7,563 nucleotides of DNA from Alphaproteobacteria bacterium (GTDB lineage Bacteria > Pseudomonadota > Alphaproteobacteria > Micropepsales > Micropepsaceae). Each line of letters starts with the position of its first letter. The stretch's first letter is position 1. Location: assembly GCA_017307315.1 (NCBI GenBank), contig JAFKFF010000165.1:1-7563 (forward strand). The letters are read 5' to 3'. Under the pieces are notes generated by a model, which worked only from the letters and a program-made list of their open reading frames with translations, searched no databases and was not told where the DNA came from. The position numbers were made by a program, and so were the translations under genes. This document shows positions 1-5,198 of this stretch, piece after piece.

Positions 1-1
1 C

Positions 2-172
2 GACCGCGACAAGGAAATCGCCCGGCTGTTCGCCGAATTGCGCGAGGTCTATGCCCGGGCGCGCGAAGGCGTCACCGCGCCCGCCACCACCCAAGTGTCG
101 CTGCATGTGCGCGAGGAGGCGGCGAAGGCGGCCGAGATCATCCGGCGCATCCGCGCGATTCAGGATCTGTAG
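2..172 (+). CDS. C-terminal end of an unidentified helical protein (partial)
   Basis: An open frame enters from the left edge and ends at a TAG at 170-172, leaving 56 residues. The piece is rich in Arg, Glu and Ala and looks almost wholly helical: an opening stretch (DRDKEIARLFAELREVYARA), a short Thr/Pro-containing linker (GVTAPATT), then a second charged helix rich in EEAAKAAEIIRRIRAI. This pattern would fit a coiled-coil or helical-bundle tail, but no family can be named. The reading frame is supported by strong third-position GC and by the absence of a better overlapping frame. Its last 13 bases overlap the end of the convergent gene at 160-384. The start and the main domain lie outside the window. 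Confidence 0.6.
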   Translation, partial: DRDKEIARLFAELREVYARAREGVTAPATTQVSLHVREEAAKAAEIIRRIRAIQDL

Positions 173-384
173 ATCGGCTCGCCCGGCATGACGAGCGACA
201 GCTTGAGCAGTTCTTCCGGCTCGATCCAGCGCCCGCCCGACATGGCGATCATGGCGGTGACCTGCTGCACCGGGGTCATCTCGTCGCGCCAGTGCTTCAG
301 GCAGCTTTCCAAGGTGCCGGCGATGTTGGGATGGTTGCCGGGCGGCACCAGGATCGCCGGCATGTTCCACGGAATCTGTCCCAT
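160..384 (-). CDS. Hypothetical 74-residue protein
   Basis: The start chosen is the ATG at 384-382, preceded on the minus strand by AAGGGA six bases upstream; an upstream in-frame ATG at 459 lacks such a site and would add an unconvincing 25-residue tail. The product begins MGQIPWNMPAILVPPGNHPN and then has an amphipathic middle (ESCLKHWRDEMTPVQQVTAMIAMSGG), followed by WIEPEELLKLSLVMPGEP. There is no signal peptide or membrane segment, so a small cytoplasmic protein is likely. I do not recognise the family. It converges on and overlaps the end of the gene at 2-172 by 13 bases. It is divergent from the gene at 501, with which it shares a 116-bp upstream region carrying a GTTAACGG direct repeat. 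Confidence 0.65.
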   Translation of the reverse strand: MGQIPWNMPAILVPPGNHPNIAGTLESCLKHWRDEMTPVQQVTAMIAMSGGRWIEPEELLKLSLVMPGEPIYRS

Positions 385-432
385 TTTTGTCCCTTGGCCG
401 AATACAGGGATGCCGTTGCAACCCCGGTGCCG

Positions 433-453
433 GTTAACGGACGTCGTTAACGG
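433..453. repeat. Direct repeat GTTAACGG x2 in a divergent promoter region
   Basis: GTTAACGG occurs at 433-440 and again at 446-453, separated by ACGTC, giving a 13-bp period. It lies between the divergent starts at 384 (-) and 501 (+), where an operator for a dimeric regulator could sit. The two TTAA cores are nine bases apart, not the seven expected of a full CtrA site, so the regulator is unknown. Confidence 0.35.
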
Positions 454-500
454 CGGCAAAGTCCGCTAAGCTGAAGCTTCGGCAGGAGGCGGAGACAGGC

Positions 501-947
501 ATGCGTCTGGTGGCGGCGGTGGCGGCGGGGGCGTTTCTGGCTTCGGCGTTTCCCGTCCTGGCCGCGCCGGCGGGAAAGCCCCTGATCGAGATTCGCGCCG
601 TGGGCGATTGCGCCGCCCATCCCGACGGCATGCTGCTGCCGGTGCCCACCGATGCGGGCGGCTGCGTCGCCCGCCATGCCATCGTGAAGGGCGAGGATTT
701 CGTCGGCATGGGACATCTGCGCGAGAGCGGGCGGGATTTCCTCATCCTCACCCTGAGCGAGCCGGCGCGCCGGCATCTTTATGACGTCCTGGGGCGGCAA
801 AGCGAAAAGCCGGTGGCGCTTTTGATCGATGGCTGGGTGGTGGCGACGCCGGTGCTGTGGGACCGCATCCGGCCCGCTTCCTTGCAGATTTCCGGGATCA
901 ATCCGTTTCAGATCGACAGACTGGTGACGCGGTTCCGGGCGAAGTGA
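501..947 (+). CDS. Exported protein resembling the SecD P1 'head' subdomain
   Basis: This 148-residue protein starts at an ATG with AGGAGG at 484-489. Residues 1-22 form a signal peptide (Met-Arg, hydrophobic Ala/Val core, cleavage likely near VLAA|PAG), so the mature part should be periplasmic. From about residue 62 to 145 it follows the pattern of the SecDF P1 head subdomain: a strand ending in LTLSEPARRHLYDVLGR, then KPVALLIDGWVVATPVL (residues 103-119), then LQISGINPFQIDRLV (128-142). SecD proteins read similarly around 'lAIvLDGkVisaP' and 'qIsGnFt..eA..La'. None of SecD's membrane segments is present, so this is an orphan copy of the domain and not a truncated translocase gene with a membrane portion. 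Two cysteines (C37 and C55) could form a disulfide. Its stop is three bases before an alternative ATG of the next gene, so the two may be co-transcribed. The function is unknown; the domain match is by eye. Confidence 0.75.
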   Translation: MRLVAAVAAGAFLASAFPVLAAPAGKPLIEIRAVGDCAAHPDGMLLPVPTDAGGCVARHAIVKGEDFVGMGHLRESGRDFLILTLSEPARRHLYDVLGRQSEKPVALLIDGWVVATPVLWDRIRPASLQISGINPFQIDRLVTRFRAK

Positions 948-994
948 ACATGAAGTCCTGTTCCGTTTTGATCGCCCGGGAAGAGGGGGGATTG

Positions 995-1420
995 GTGCCA
1001 GAAGCAATAACGCTAGAGACCTATGCCGTTGCGCATTCCGATGGCATCAAGGCACTTTGGTGGGAGAGTTCGGAGATCAACCCTCCCGCCGCGGCAGACG
1101 ATGCGATTTCCGCCAAGCTGGCCGTTCAGCCCGAACTCCTCATCGTTGCCTTGGAAGGCGCGACAGTCGTCGGGTCCATCATGCCAGGCTATGACGGCCA
1201 TCGCGGATGGCTGTATGCGCTCGCGGTCCTCGAGTCGCATCGTCGGCAAGGGATCGGAACGTTGCTGGTTCGGGAAGCGGAAAGACGGCTTCGCGCTTTG
1301 GGATGCACCAAGATCAACCTGCAAGTGCGATCCACGAACAGCGCGGTCACGGAATTTTACGCCAAGCTTGGCTACTCGGTTGAAGAACGGATCAGCATGG
1401 GCAAGCGTGTAGAGCCATAG
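995..1420 (+). CDS. GNAT-family N-acetyltransferase, YpeA-like
   Basis: GNAT enzymes transfer an acetyl group from acetyl-CoA to an amine; the substrate here is unknown. The GTG start at 995 is chosen because AGAGGGGGG lies just upstream (982-990) and because it gives 141 residues, the length I recall for Escherichia coli YpeA. An in-frame ATG at 950 would add 15 residues but has a poor ribosome site. Visible motifs are VVGSIMPGYDGHRGWLYALAV (beta-4 region, about 58-78; YpeA has a similar GGYDGHRG), the acetyl-CoA loop RRQGIG (83-88), and the C-terminal FYAKLGY (121-127) followed by SMGKR. It follows the SecD-head-like gene by 47 bp from this start. The coding sequence looks less GC-biased at third positions than its neighbours, which might reflect transfer. 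Confidence 0.85.
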   Translation: MPEAITLETYAVAHSDGIKALWWESSEINPPAAADDAISAKLAVQPELLIVALEGATVVGSIMPGYDGHRGWLYALAVLESHRRQGIGTLLVREAERRLRALGCTKINLQVRSTNSAVTEFYAKLGYSVEERISMGKRVEP

Positions 1421-1435
1421 GTCAGCCAATAGCGC

Positions 1436-1506
1436 TCCTCATGCTTCGACAGGCTCAGCATGAGGAATTGTACGTCTCCTCACCCTGAGCGTGTCGAAGG
1501 GTGAGG
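1436..1506. repeat. REP-like doublet of two inverted hairpins
   Basis: The first hairpin has 10-bp perfect arms (1436-1445 and 1457-1466) around the 11-base loop TCGACAGGCTC. The second has 9-bp perfect arms (1478-1486 and 1498-1506) around GAGCGTGTCGA. The second loop is the reverse complement of the first with one mismatch, so the two units are mirror images separated by 11 bases. This is the layout of a REP doublet. Sequences containing 'cttcgacaggctcag' are, to my knowledge, common intergenic repeats in alphaproteobacteria. It begins 15 bp after the acetyltransferase stop and could also stabilise or terminate that transcript. Confidence 0.8.
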
Positions 1507-1520
1507 GCCACTTTGTCTCT

Positions 1521-1687
1521 TTGTCATTCCCGGCGTGGCGCGATTGGCACCGAGAGGGAGGTTGGAGACCAAGCCAACCGAACGCCAAGCGAAGTGAAAG
1601 CCGGTGGGGAATCCAGGTATTTGTTGCAGGCACGCCGATTCCCTTCCCTCGCTCCATGCTGCGCATTTCGCTCGCCGGGAATGACAA
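1521..1687. mobile_element. 167-bp element with perfect 15-bp terminal inverted repeats
   Basis: The left end, TTGTCATTCCCGGCG at 1521-1535, is matched exactly in reverse complement by 1673-1687. The interior contains a further small inverted pair (GGGAATC near 1607 and GATTCCC near 1638) and no credible gene. The 'gtcattcccgg' end resembles short dispersed repeats found between genes in many proteobacteria. Size, terminal repeats and lack of coding capacity suggest a MITE-like or other non-autonomous palindromic element. Copy number elsewhere in the genome cannot be judged from the window, and no target-site duplication was identified. Confidence 0.55.
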
Positions 1688-1729
1688 GTGGATCGGGAAT
1701 GACAAGCGGATCGAGGATGACAAGGGCGG
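1676..1729. repeat. Three tandem 18-bp copies of the element's end
   Basis: Units lie at 1676-1693, 1694-1711 and 1712-1729. The first two read CGGGAATGACAAGYGGAT and differ only at Y; the third is CGAGGATGACAAGGGCGG. The first unit overlaps the right inverted repeat of the 1521-1687 element, so the array appears to be that end repeated outwards. It stops one base short of the dehydratase stop codon (complement of 1731-1733). Confidence 0.75.
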
Positions 1730-1730
1730 T

Positions 1731-2693
1731 TCAACCGGCGCCGTCCAATATCCAGTCCCGGAACAGCGGCAGGTCGATGTTGCCGCCATTGAGCGGCAGG
1801 CCGACGGTGCGCCCTTTCATCTGCGCGCGTTCCTTCAGCAGCGCGGCCAGCGGCGCGGCGGCGGCGCCTTCGGCCAGATTGTGGGTGTCGGTCCAATAGG
1901 CGCGCACCGCCTCGGCGATCTCCGCGTCGCTCACCGTCGCGATGCGCGCGGCGCCCTTGCGGATGATGGAAAGGGCGGTGGGATCGGGCATGCGGGTGGC
2001 GAGCCCGTCGGCCCTGGTGTCGGCGGAATTGGTTTGCACCACATGACCCGCCTTGAAGGAGAGCGCGTAAGAGGACGCGTTCTCGCTCTGCACCCCCACG
2101 ATCTCGGTCGAAAGGCCCAGAAGATCGCGGGTGAGGATGGCGCCGCAGATGCCCGAGCCCAGCCCGATGGGGACATAGAGAACATCCAGCCCCGGCGCCG
2201 CCTCGAACAATTCCAGCGCCCAGGTGGCGACGCCCAGGACCAAATCGCGGTGGAAGGACGGCGCGAAGCAAAGCCCGTCCCGCTCCGCGATGGCCATCGC
2301 TTCCATCCGCGCGGCGTCGAAATCGGCGCCATGCTCGATCAGCCGCGCCCCGAACGCCTTCATCGCCGCGTTCTTCTCTTGGCTGTTGCCGTGCGGCACG
2401 ACGATGGTGACGGGCACGCCGAAGCGCGCCCCGGCATAGGCCAGCGACTGGCCGTGATTGCCCCGGGTTGCCGAGACGATGCCGTGGGGCGCCGCGCCCT
2501 CGCGCGCCAGCCGCTCCAGATGGATCAGCCCGCCCCGCACCTTGAAGGCGCCGGTGGGGGTGTGGTTCTCATGCTTGACCCAGACCTCGGTGCCGGCGCG
2601 CCGGGCCAGCAGCGGCCAGCGATATTGCGGCGTGCCGGGGAAGAAGGCGTGGACCTTCCTGCGCGCCTCTTCCAGGTCTTCGCGGCTGAACAC
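1731..2693 (-). CDS. Threonine dehydratase-like PLP enzyme (fold type II)
   Basis: This 320-residue protein belongs to the threonine/serine dehydratase branch of the tryptophan-synthase-beta fold. Such enzymes remove ammonia from L-threonine or L-serine through an enamine intermediate to give a 2-oxo acid. The PLP lysine is K51 in HTPTGAFKVRGG (44-55). The substrate loop is SATRGNHGQS (74-83), and the phosphate-binding glycine loop is GLGSGICG (177-184), which differs from the usual GGGGL form. TDTHNLAEGAAAAPLAAL and LPLNGGNIDLPLF form the C-terminal part. There is no ACT regulatory domain, so it resembles the catabolic or side-family enzymes and not IlvA. The start is GTG at 2693 with CGGAG six bases upstream (2704-2700). 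Repeats abut its 3' end, and it is divergent from the small membrane gene at 2847. The exact substrate (Thr, Ser or hydroxyaspartate) is unresolved. Confidence 0.9.
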   Translation of the reverse strand: MFSREDLEEARRKVHAFFPGTPQYRWPLLARRAGTEVWVKHENHTPTGAFKVRGGLIHLERLAREGAAPHGIVSATRGNHGQSLAYAGARFGVPVTIVVPHGNSQEKNAAMKAFGARLIEHGADFDAARMEAMAIAERDGLCFAPSFHRDLVLGVATWALELFEAAPGLDVLYVPIGLGSGICGAILTRDLLGLSTEIVGVQSENASSYALSFKAGHVVQTNSADTRADGLATRMPDPTALSIIRKGAARIATVSDAEIAEAVRAYWTDTHNLAEGAAAAPLAALLKERAQMKGRTVGLPLNGGNIDLPLFRDWILDGAG

Positions 2694-2846
2694 GAAAGTC
2701 TCCGAAAACGGGGATCGCGCCCATCCTAATGGGCTTCCAGGAAAAGTGCGCTAGCGGCGCATTGCCGGTGCGATCTTGAAGCCGCCCGCCGGCACCCAAT
2801 CTCTGAAAGAGAGGCAGTCATTCGCGTTCAGCCGAAAGGAGGCCCC

Positions 2847-2963
2847 ATGCACCCCATCATCCTGCCGGGCGGCGCCCCGCTCTGGGCCGAGATCCTGATC
2901 ACCGTGCTGGTCCTGGCCGGGGTCTGGGTTTCGCTGCGCGCGTTCTTTCGCAACCGCGAATAG
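2847..2963 (+). CDS. Small single-pass membrane protein (38 residues)
   Basis: An ATG at 2847 is preceded by an excellent ribosome site (GAAAGGAGG, 2834-2842), and the frame runs to a TAG at 2961-2963. The product opens MHPIILPGGAPLWAE, has one hydrophobic helix at about residues 14-33 (ILITVLVLAGVWVSLRAF), and ends in a basic tail (FFRNRE). By the positive-inside rule the C-terminus would face the cytoplasm. It is too short for usual gene-finding cut-offs. The strong ribosome site and the membrane-protein composition are the evidence for reality. It is divergent from the dehydratase and has no recognised family; such micro-proteins often modulate membrane complexes, but nothing here shows a partner. 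Confidence 0.7.
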   Translation: MHPIILPGGAPLWAEILITVLVLAGVWVSLRAFFRNRE

Positions 2964-2985
2964 GTCGCGGGCGCCCGATTTTCCG

Positions 2986-2993
2986 TTAACCAT
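2986..2993 (+). promoter_or_regulatory. Possible CtrA half-site TTAACCAT
   Basis: TTAACCAT is the half-site form reported for the alphaproteobacterial cell-cycle regulator CtrA. Here it lies in the gap between the genes at 2847-2963 and 3099-3230, about 55 bp before the putative -35 box of the latter. The second half-site seven bases on is AAAT, not TTAA, so a full site is absent and chance occurrence is quite possible. Confidence 0.25.
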
Positions 2994-3047
2994 CTGAAAT
3001 TGCTGGAACTATTCGTTTCCGGAATGATCCGTGTGCGGAAAAGCGCG

Positions 3048-3076
3048 TTGTGGAACGTGCGGGCGCCCCTTATACC
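3048..3076 (+). promoter_or_regulatory. Putative sigma-70-type promoter
   Basis: TTGTGG at 3048-3053 and TATACC at 3071-3076 are separated by exactly 17 bases, giving an expected transcript start near 3083 and a leader of about 16 bases before the ATG at 3099. Both boxes are imperfect but the spacing is ideal, and the position directly before a small gene with a strong ribosome site supports it. Confidence 0.45.
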
Positions 3077-3098
3077 GGGGGCCACAAGGAGCCCCAAA

Positions 3099-3230
3099 AT
3101 GCCCAAACTTCCCGACGACATGTCCCAGGCCGCGGTCAAGAAGCGGGCGGCGATCTCCGAAGCCACCAAGACCAAGCCCAAGACCGAGGAACAGGCCCCG
3201 CCCAAGCCCCGGATCGCCAAGAAGCGTTAA
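3099..3230 (+). CDS. Small lysine-rich hypothetical protein (43 residues)
   Basis: The ATG at 3099 is chosen over the upstream in-frame ATG at 3000 because AAGGAG (3086-3091) lies seven bases before it and the putative promoter ends downstream of 3000. The product begins MPKLPDDMSQAAVKKRAAIS and continues as a lysine-, proline- and glutamate-rich tail (KTKPKTEEQAPPKP) ending RIAKKR. It is strongly basic and probably largely disordered, with a short amphipathic helix at residues 7-22. No family is recognised; nucleic-acid or ribosome association would be a guess from charge alone. It converges on the 64-residue gene at 3291-3485, with a 60-bp gap holding no convincing terminator. Confidence 0.65.
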   Translation: MPKLPDDMSQAAVKKRAAISEATKTKPKTEEQAPPKPRIAKKR

Positions 3231-3290
3231 GCAGACCCGCCCGGACACGGCAGGGACAGGCCCGGCGCCCGCTCCGCGCGGCCGGTCAGA

Positions 3291-3485
3291 TCATTTTTCC
3301 CGCGCGTTGCGGACCGCTTCGATCCGCGCCAGGTCGGTCAGATGCGCCAGAAGCGGCATGCCGTTCGCTTCCGACAGCCGGCGCAAGGACGCCAGCAGGT
3401 CGGCGGCATAGCCCGCCACTTCCGCCCGGGAAGCCCGGGCGTCGTTCAGGGTTGATTCTTCTTGGATTTTCAATGCGTGTGCCAT
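3291..3485 (-). CDS. Hypothetical 64-residue helical protein
   Basis: The ATG at 3485 is favoured over the ATG two codons upstream (3491) because AGGA lies six bases before the former and directly abuts the latter. The product starts MAHALKIQEESTLNDARASR and then runs as two probable helices (AEVAGYAADLLASLRRLSEANG and PLLAHLTDLARIEAVRNAREK). It is soluble, without signal peptide. A TATAAC box on the minus strand (3512-3507) sits about 20 bases before the start and could be a -10 element, but no -35 fits at normal spacing. Its family is unknown; the size and helical make-up resemble many small regulatory or adaptor proteins of alphaproteobacteria, which is not enough to assign a role. Confidence 0.65.
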   Translation of the reverse strand: MAHALKIQEESTLNDARASRAEVAGYAADLLASLRRLSEANGMPLLAHLTDLARIEAVRNAREK

Positions 3486-3612
3486 GGGCATTCCTGGTTG
3501 CTTGCTGTTATACGCAACACTGCCGAAACGCGCCGCCGCCCCCCAGCGACCGATGAACGCTAGGCCTCGTAAGCTTAACAAAAGGTAGCTCCGACACAAC
3601 TTCTCCGAGAGG

Positions 3613-4146
3613 TCAGAGCTCTTTTCGCATCCGCAGGATGGGCACCGCCACCCCGCCGGGCGTGGGCACCTGCATCAGCTCGACCGGCAGGAAACCGTAG
3701 GATTCGTACAGCGGCTTTCCCCCCATGGTGGCGCCCAGCTCGACGGCGCGGAAGCCTTCGCCGCGCGCCGCCTCTTCGCACAATTCCAGGATGCGCCGGC
3801 CGACGCCCCGGCGGGTGAAGGCGGGCGATGTGTACATCGCGCGCACCCGCGCCGGTTCGGTCTTCGGGTCCAGCAGGCGCGCGTCGCGCCCGGCGGTGTG
3901 GTTGCCGCCGAACAAGGTCGCTCTGCGGCTCCAGCCGCCGCAGCCGACGATCGCGCCGTCGATCTCGATCACGAAATAGGTGCGGTCGGCGATCAGCTGG
4001 GTGTCCAGCCCCATCACCGCATAGGACGCCGCGACCTGATCGGGGGGCAGGAATTGCGGGAGAAGTCCCCCGATGGCGGCGTTCATCAGGCAGGTCAGGG
4101 CCGGCATGTCGCCGCTCACGGCCAGGCGATGGCTGTGCTTGTCCAT
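3613..4146 (-). CDS. GNAT-family N-acetyltransferase (177 residues)
   Basis: This is a second acetyl-CoA-dependent acetyltransferase, not closely similar to the one at 995-1420. The start at 4146 has GGAGGGGG upstream on the minus strand. After an N-terminal helical region (MPALTCLMNAAIGGLLPQFL), strands around YFVIEIDGAIVGCGGWS (57-73) lead into VRAMYTSPAFTRRGVGRRIL (101-120). There RRGVG (112-116) is the acetyl-CoA pyrophosphate loop. The C-terminal LYESYGF (146-152) is the usual substrate-side motif. The 'GCGGWS' and 'AMYTSPAF.RRGVG' pattern is typical of stand-alone GNATs annotated only by family. The substrate is unknown. The gene follows the 64-residue gene's direction but is separated from it by over 120 bp, so separate transcription is likely. 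Confidence 0.9.
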   Translation of the reverse strand: MDKHSHRLAVSGDMPALTCLMNAAIGGLLPQFLPPDQVAASYAVMGLDTQLIADRTYFVIEIDGAIVGCGGWSRRATLFGGNHTAGRDARLLDPKTEPARVRAMYTSPAFTRRGVGRRILELCEEAARGEGFRAVELGATMGGKPLYESYGFLPVELMQVPTPGGVAVPILRMRKEL

Positions 4147-4353
4147 CGAAAAATCCCCCTCCGCCGCACTTTTCGCGCTGGCATTATCGGCGGATATCCG
4201 GGAGGCTATTGCCGTTCCGGCACCCGCGCAACGCGGGCGCCAGGGAAGAGGGCACGCCCTAAGGGGGAAAAAGCAAGAACGTCCATAGCCTCAGGGAAAC
4301 ACGAGACCCGCGCGACGGATGGTCCGGCGCGCCTTCATTCAAGGAGACGATTC

Positions 4354-4830
4354 ATGAAGTTCAAGACATTGGCGATCGCCACCTCCATGGCCGTGATCGG
4401 CCTGGCCGGCGTGGCCAACGCCCAGGAAATCCAGCGCATCGGCGGTTCGCCCACCAGCCCGTTCGTGTCCGTCACGGCGGTGCCCACCGGCGGCAAGACC
4501 CTCTATTTCGTCTCGGGCGCGCTGCCCACGCCGGTCACCCGTCCGGCCGAAGGCCAGCCCGCCAAGTGGGGCGACACCACCCAGCAGACCAAGTCGGTCT
4601 TCGAGAATCTGAAGAAGTCGATGGCCGCCGCCGGCCTCACCTTCGGCGACGTGGTCAAGGCCACCGTGCTGATGGGCCCGGAACTGAACTTCCAGGAAAT
4701 GAACAAGGTCTGGCTGACCGAGTTCGGCACCGCCGCACAGCCCAACAAGCCCGCCCGCGCGGCGTTCTTCGTGCATGCGCTGGCTGCGCCTGGGGCACAA
4801 CTCGAAATCGAGTTCATCGCGGCGAAGTAA
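4354..4830 (+). CDS. Exported Rid-family (RidA/YjgF-like) protein
   Basis: Rid proteins hydrolyse reactive enamine/imine intermediates such as 2-aminoacrylate; other subgroups have different or unknown roles. The ATG at 4354 has AAGGAG at 4341-4346. Residues 1-23 are a clean signal peptide (MKFKT, hydrophobic core, ANA|QE), so the 135-residue mature protein should be periplasmic, whereas RidA itself is cytoplasmic. The fold markers are TLYFVSGALP (49-58), TTQQTKSVFENLKKSMAAAG (75-94), the FGDVVKATVL segment (97-106), and PARAAFFVHALAAPGAQLEIEFIA. R135 and E151 align by eye with RidA Arg105 and Glu120, which bind the substrate and assist catalysis, so deaminase activity is possible. It is followed 158 bp later by a strong terminator. 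Confidence 0.9.
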   Translation: MKFKTLAIATSMAVIGLAGVANAQEIQRIGGSPTSPFVSVTAVPTGGKTLYFVSGALPTPVTRPAEGQPAKWGDTTQQTKSVFENLKKSMAAAGLTFGDVVKATVLMGPELNFQEMNKVWLTEFGTAAQPNKPARAAFFVHALAAPGAQLEIEFIAAK

Positions 4831-4870
4831 ACGCGCTTGTCTTTTGCGTCCTGGGTTCGTCGGACGTGCT

Positions 4871-5018
4871 CACGGGCTAACGCCCGCTCCGCGCGATCCT
4901 CCTGCCCAGGCCGCAAAATACTTCGCGCTTGAGTCGCGGCCTGGCCAGCGGCCAAAATCCTGCGCGCCGACGGTGCAGGCGAAAATACAAAAAGGCGGGT
5001 CGGAAGATCCGCCTTTTT
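4871..5018 (+). ncRNA. Candidate structured RNA: four hairpins ending in a terminator
   Basis: Between the Rid stop and the terminator there is no gene but consecutive potential stems: CGGGC/GCCCG around TAAC (4873-4886); CCAGGCCGC/GCGGCCTGG, nine perfect pairs (4906-4914 with 4936-4944); CCTGCGC/GTGCAGG with one G-U (4959-4965 with 4973-4979); and the terminator. Three AAAAT motifs occur, one in the large loop of the second stem and two in linkers. A partial direct repeat (AAAATNCTNCGCGC) covers two of them. This could be a 3'-UTR-derived small RNA, a structured 3' end protecting the Rid transcript, or a dispersed repeat. No known RNA family is recognised and no dedicated promoter is evident. 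Confidence 0.35.
4989..5018 (+). terminator. Rho-independent terminator after the Rid gene
   Basis: The stem pairs GGCGGGTC (4994-5001) with GATCCGCC (5006-5013) through one G-U pair around a GGAA loop, a stable GNRA-type tetraloop. The flanking A run (4989-4993) and T run (5014-5018) extend it to 13 pairs and make it potentially active on both strands. It should end the transcript of the gene at 4354-4830. Confidence 0.85.
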
Positions 5019-5198
5019 CTTTGCGCGTGAGGATGGCGCAGCCGTAGCGTTGTAAATCAAATGGCGGGGACGGAATTCGGGAACCATGACCGCGCGCAAC
5101 AAAATGCCACATAAAAGGCGGGATTAAGACGGTTCCTGCCTCTTTTCGCTAATGCTCTGTGTCCCCATTTTACGATAAGCAGTCACTGAGAGGGTGGC

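Noticed and set aside
434..453. TTAA...TTAA as a full CtrA site
   Set aside because: The gap between the TTAA cores is nine bases, not seven.
1491..2729. Long + strand open frame of 412 codons
   Set aside because: It is antisense to the clear dehydratase gene and runs through the repeat block; its protein has no recognisable motif and arises from high GC.
3255..3298. Possible terminator between the convergent small genes
   Set aside because: CCGGC/GCCGG gives only five pairs with a long loop, and the T run is about ten bases beyond the stem.
4147..4353. Gene or regulatory RNA in the gap between the second acetyltransferase and the Rid gene
   Set aside because: A CCCGCG/CGCGGG mini-hairpin (4223-4237) is present, but no ribosome site leads into a credible frame and no known riboswitch pattern is seen.
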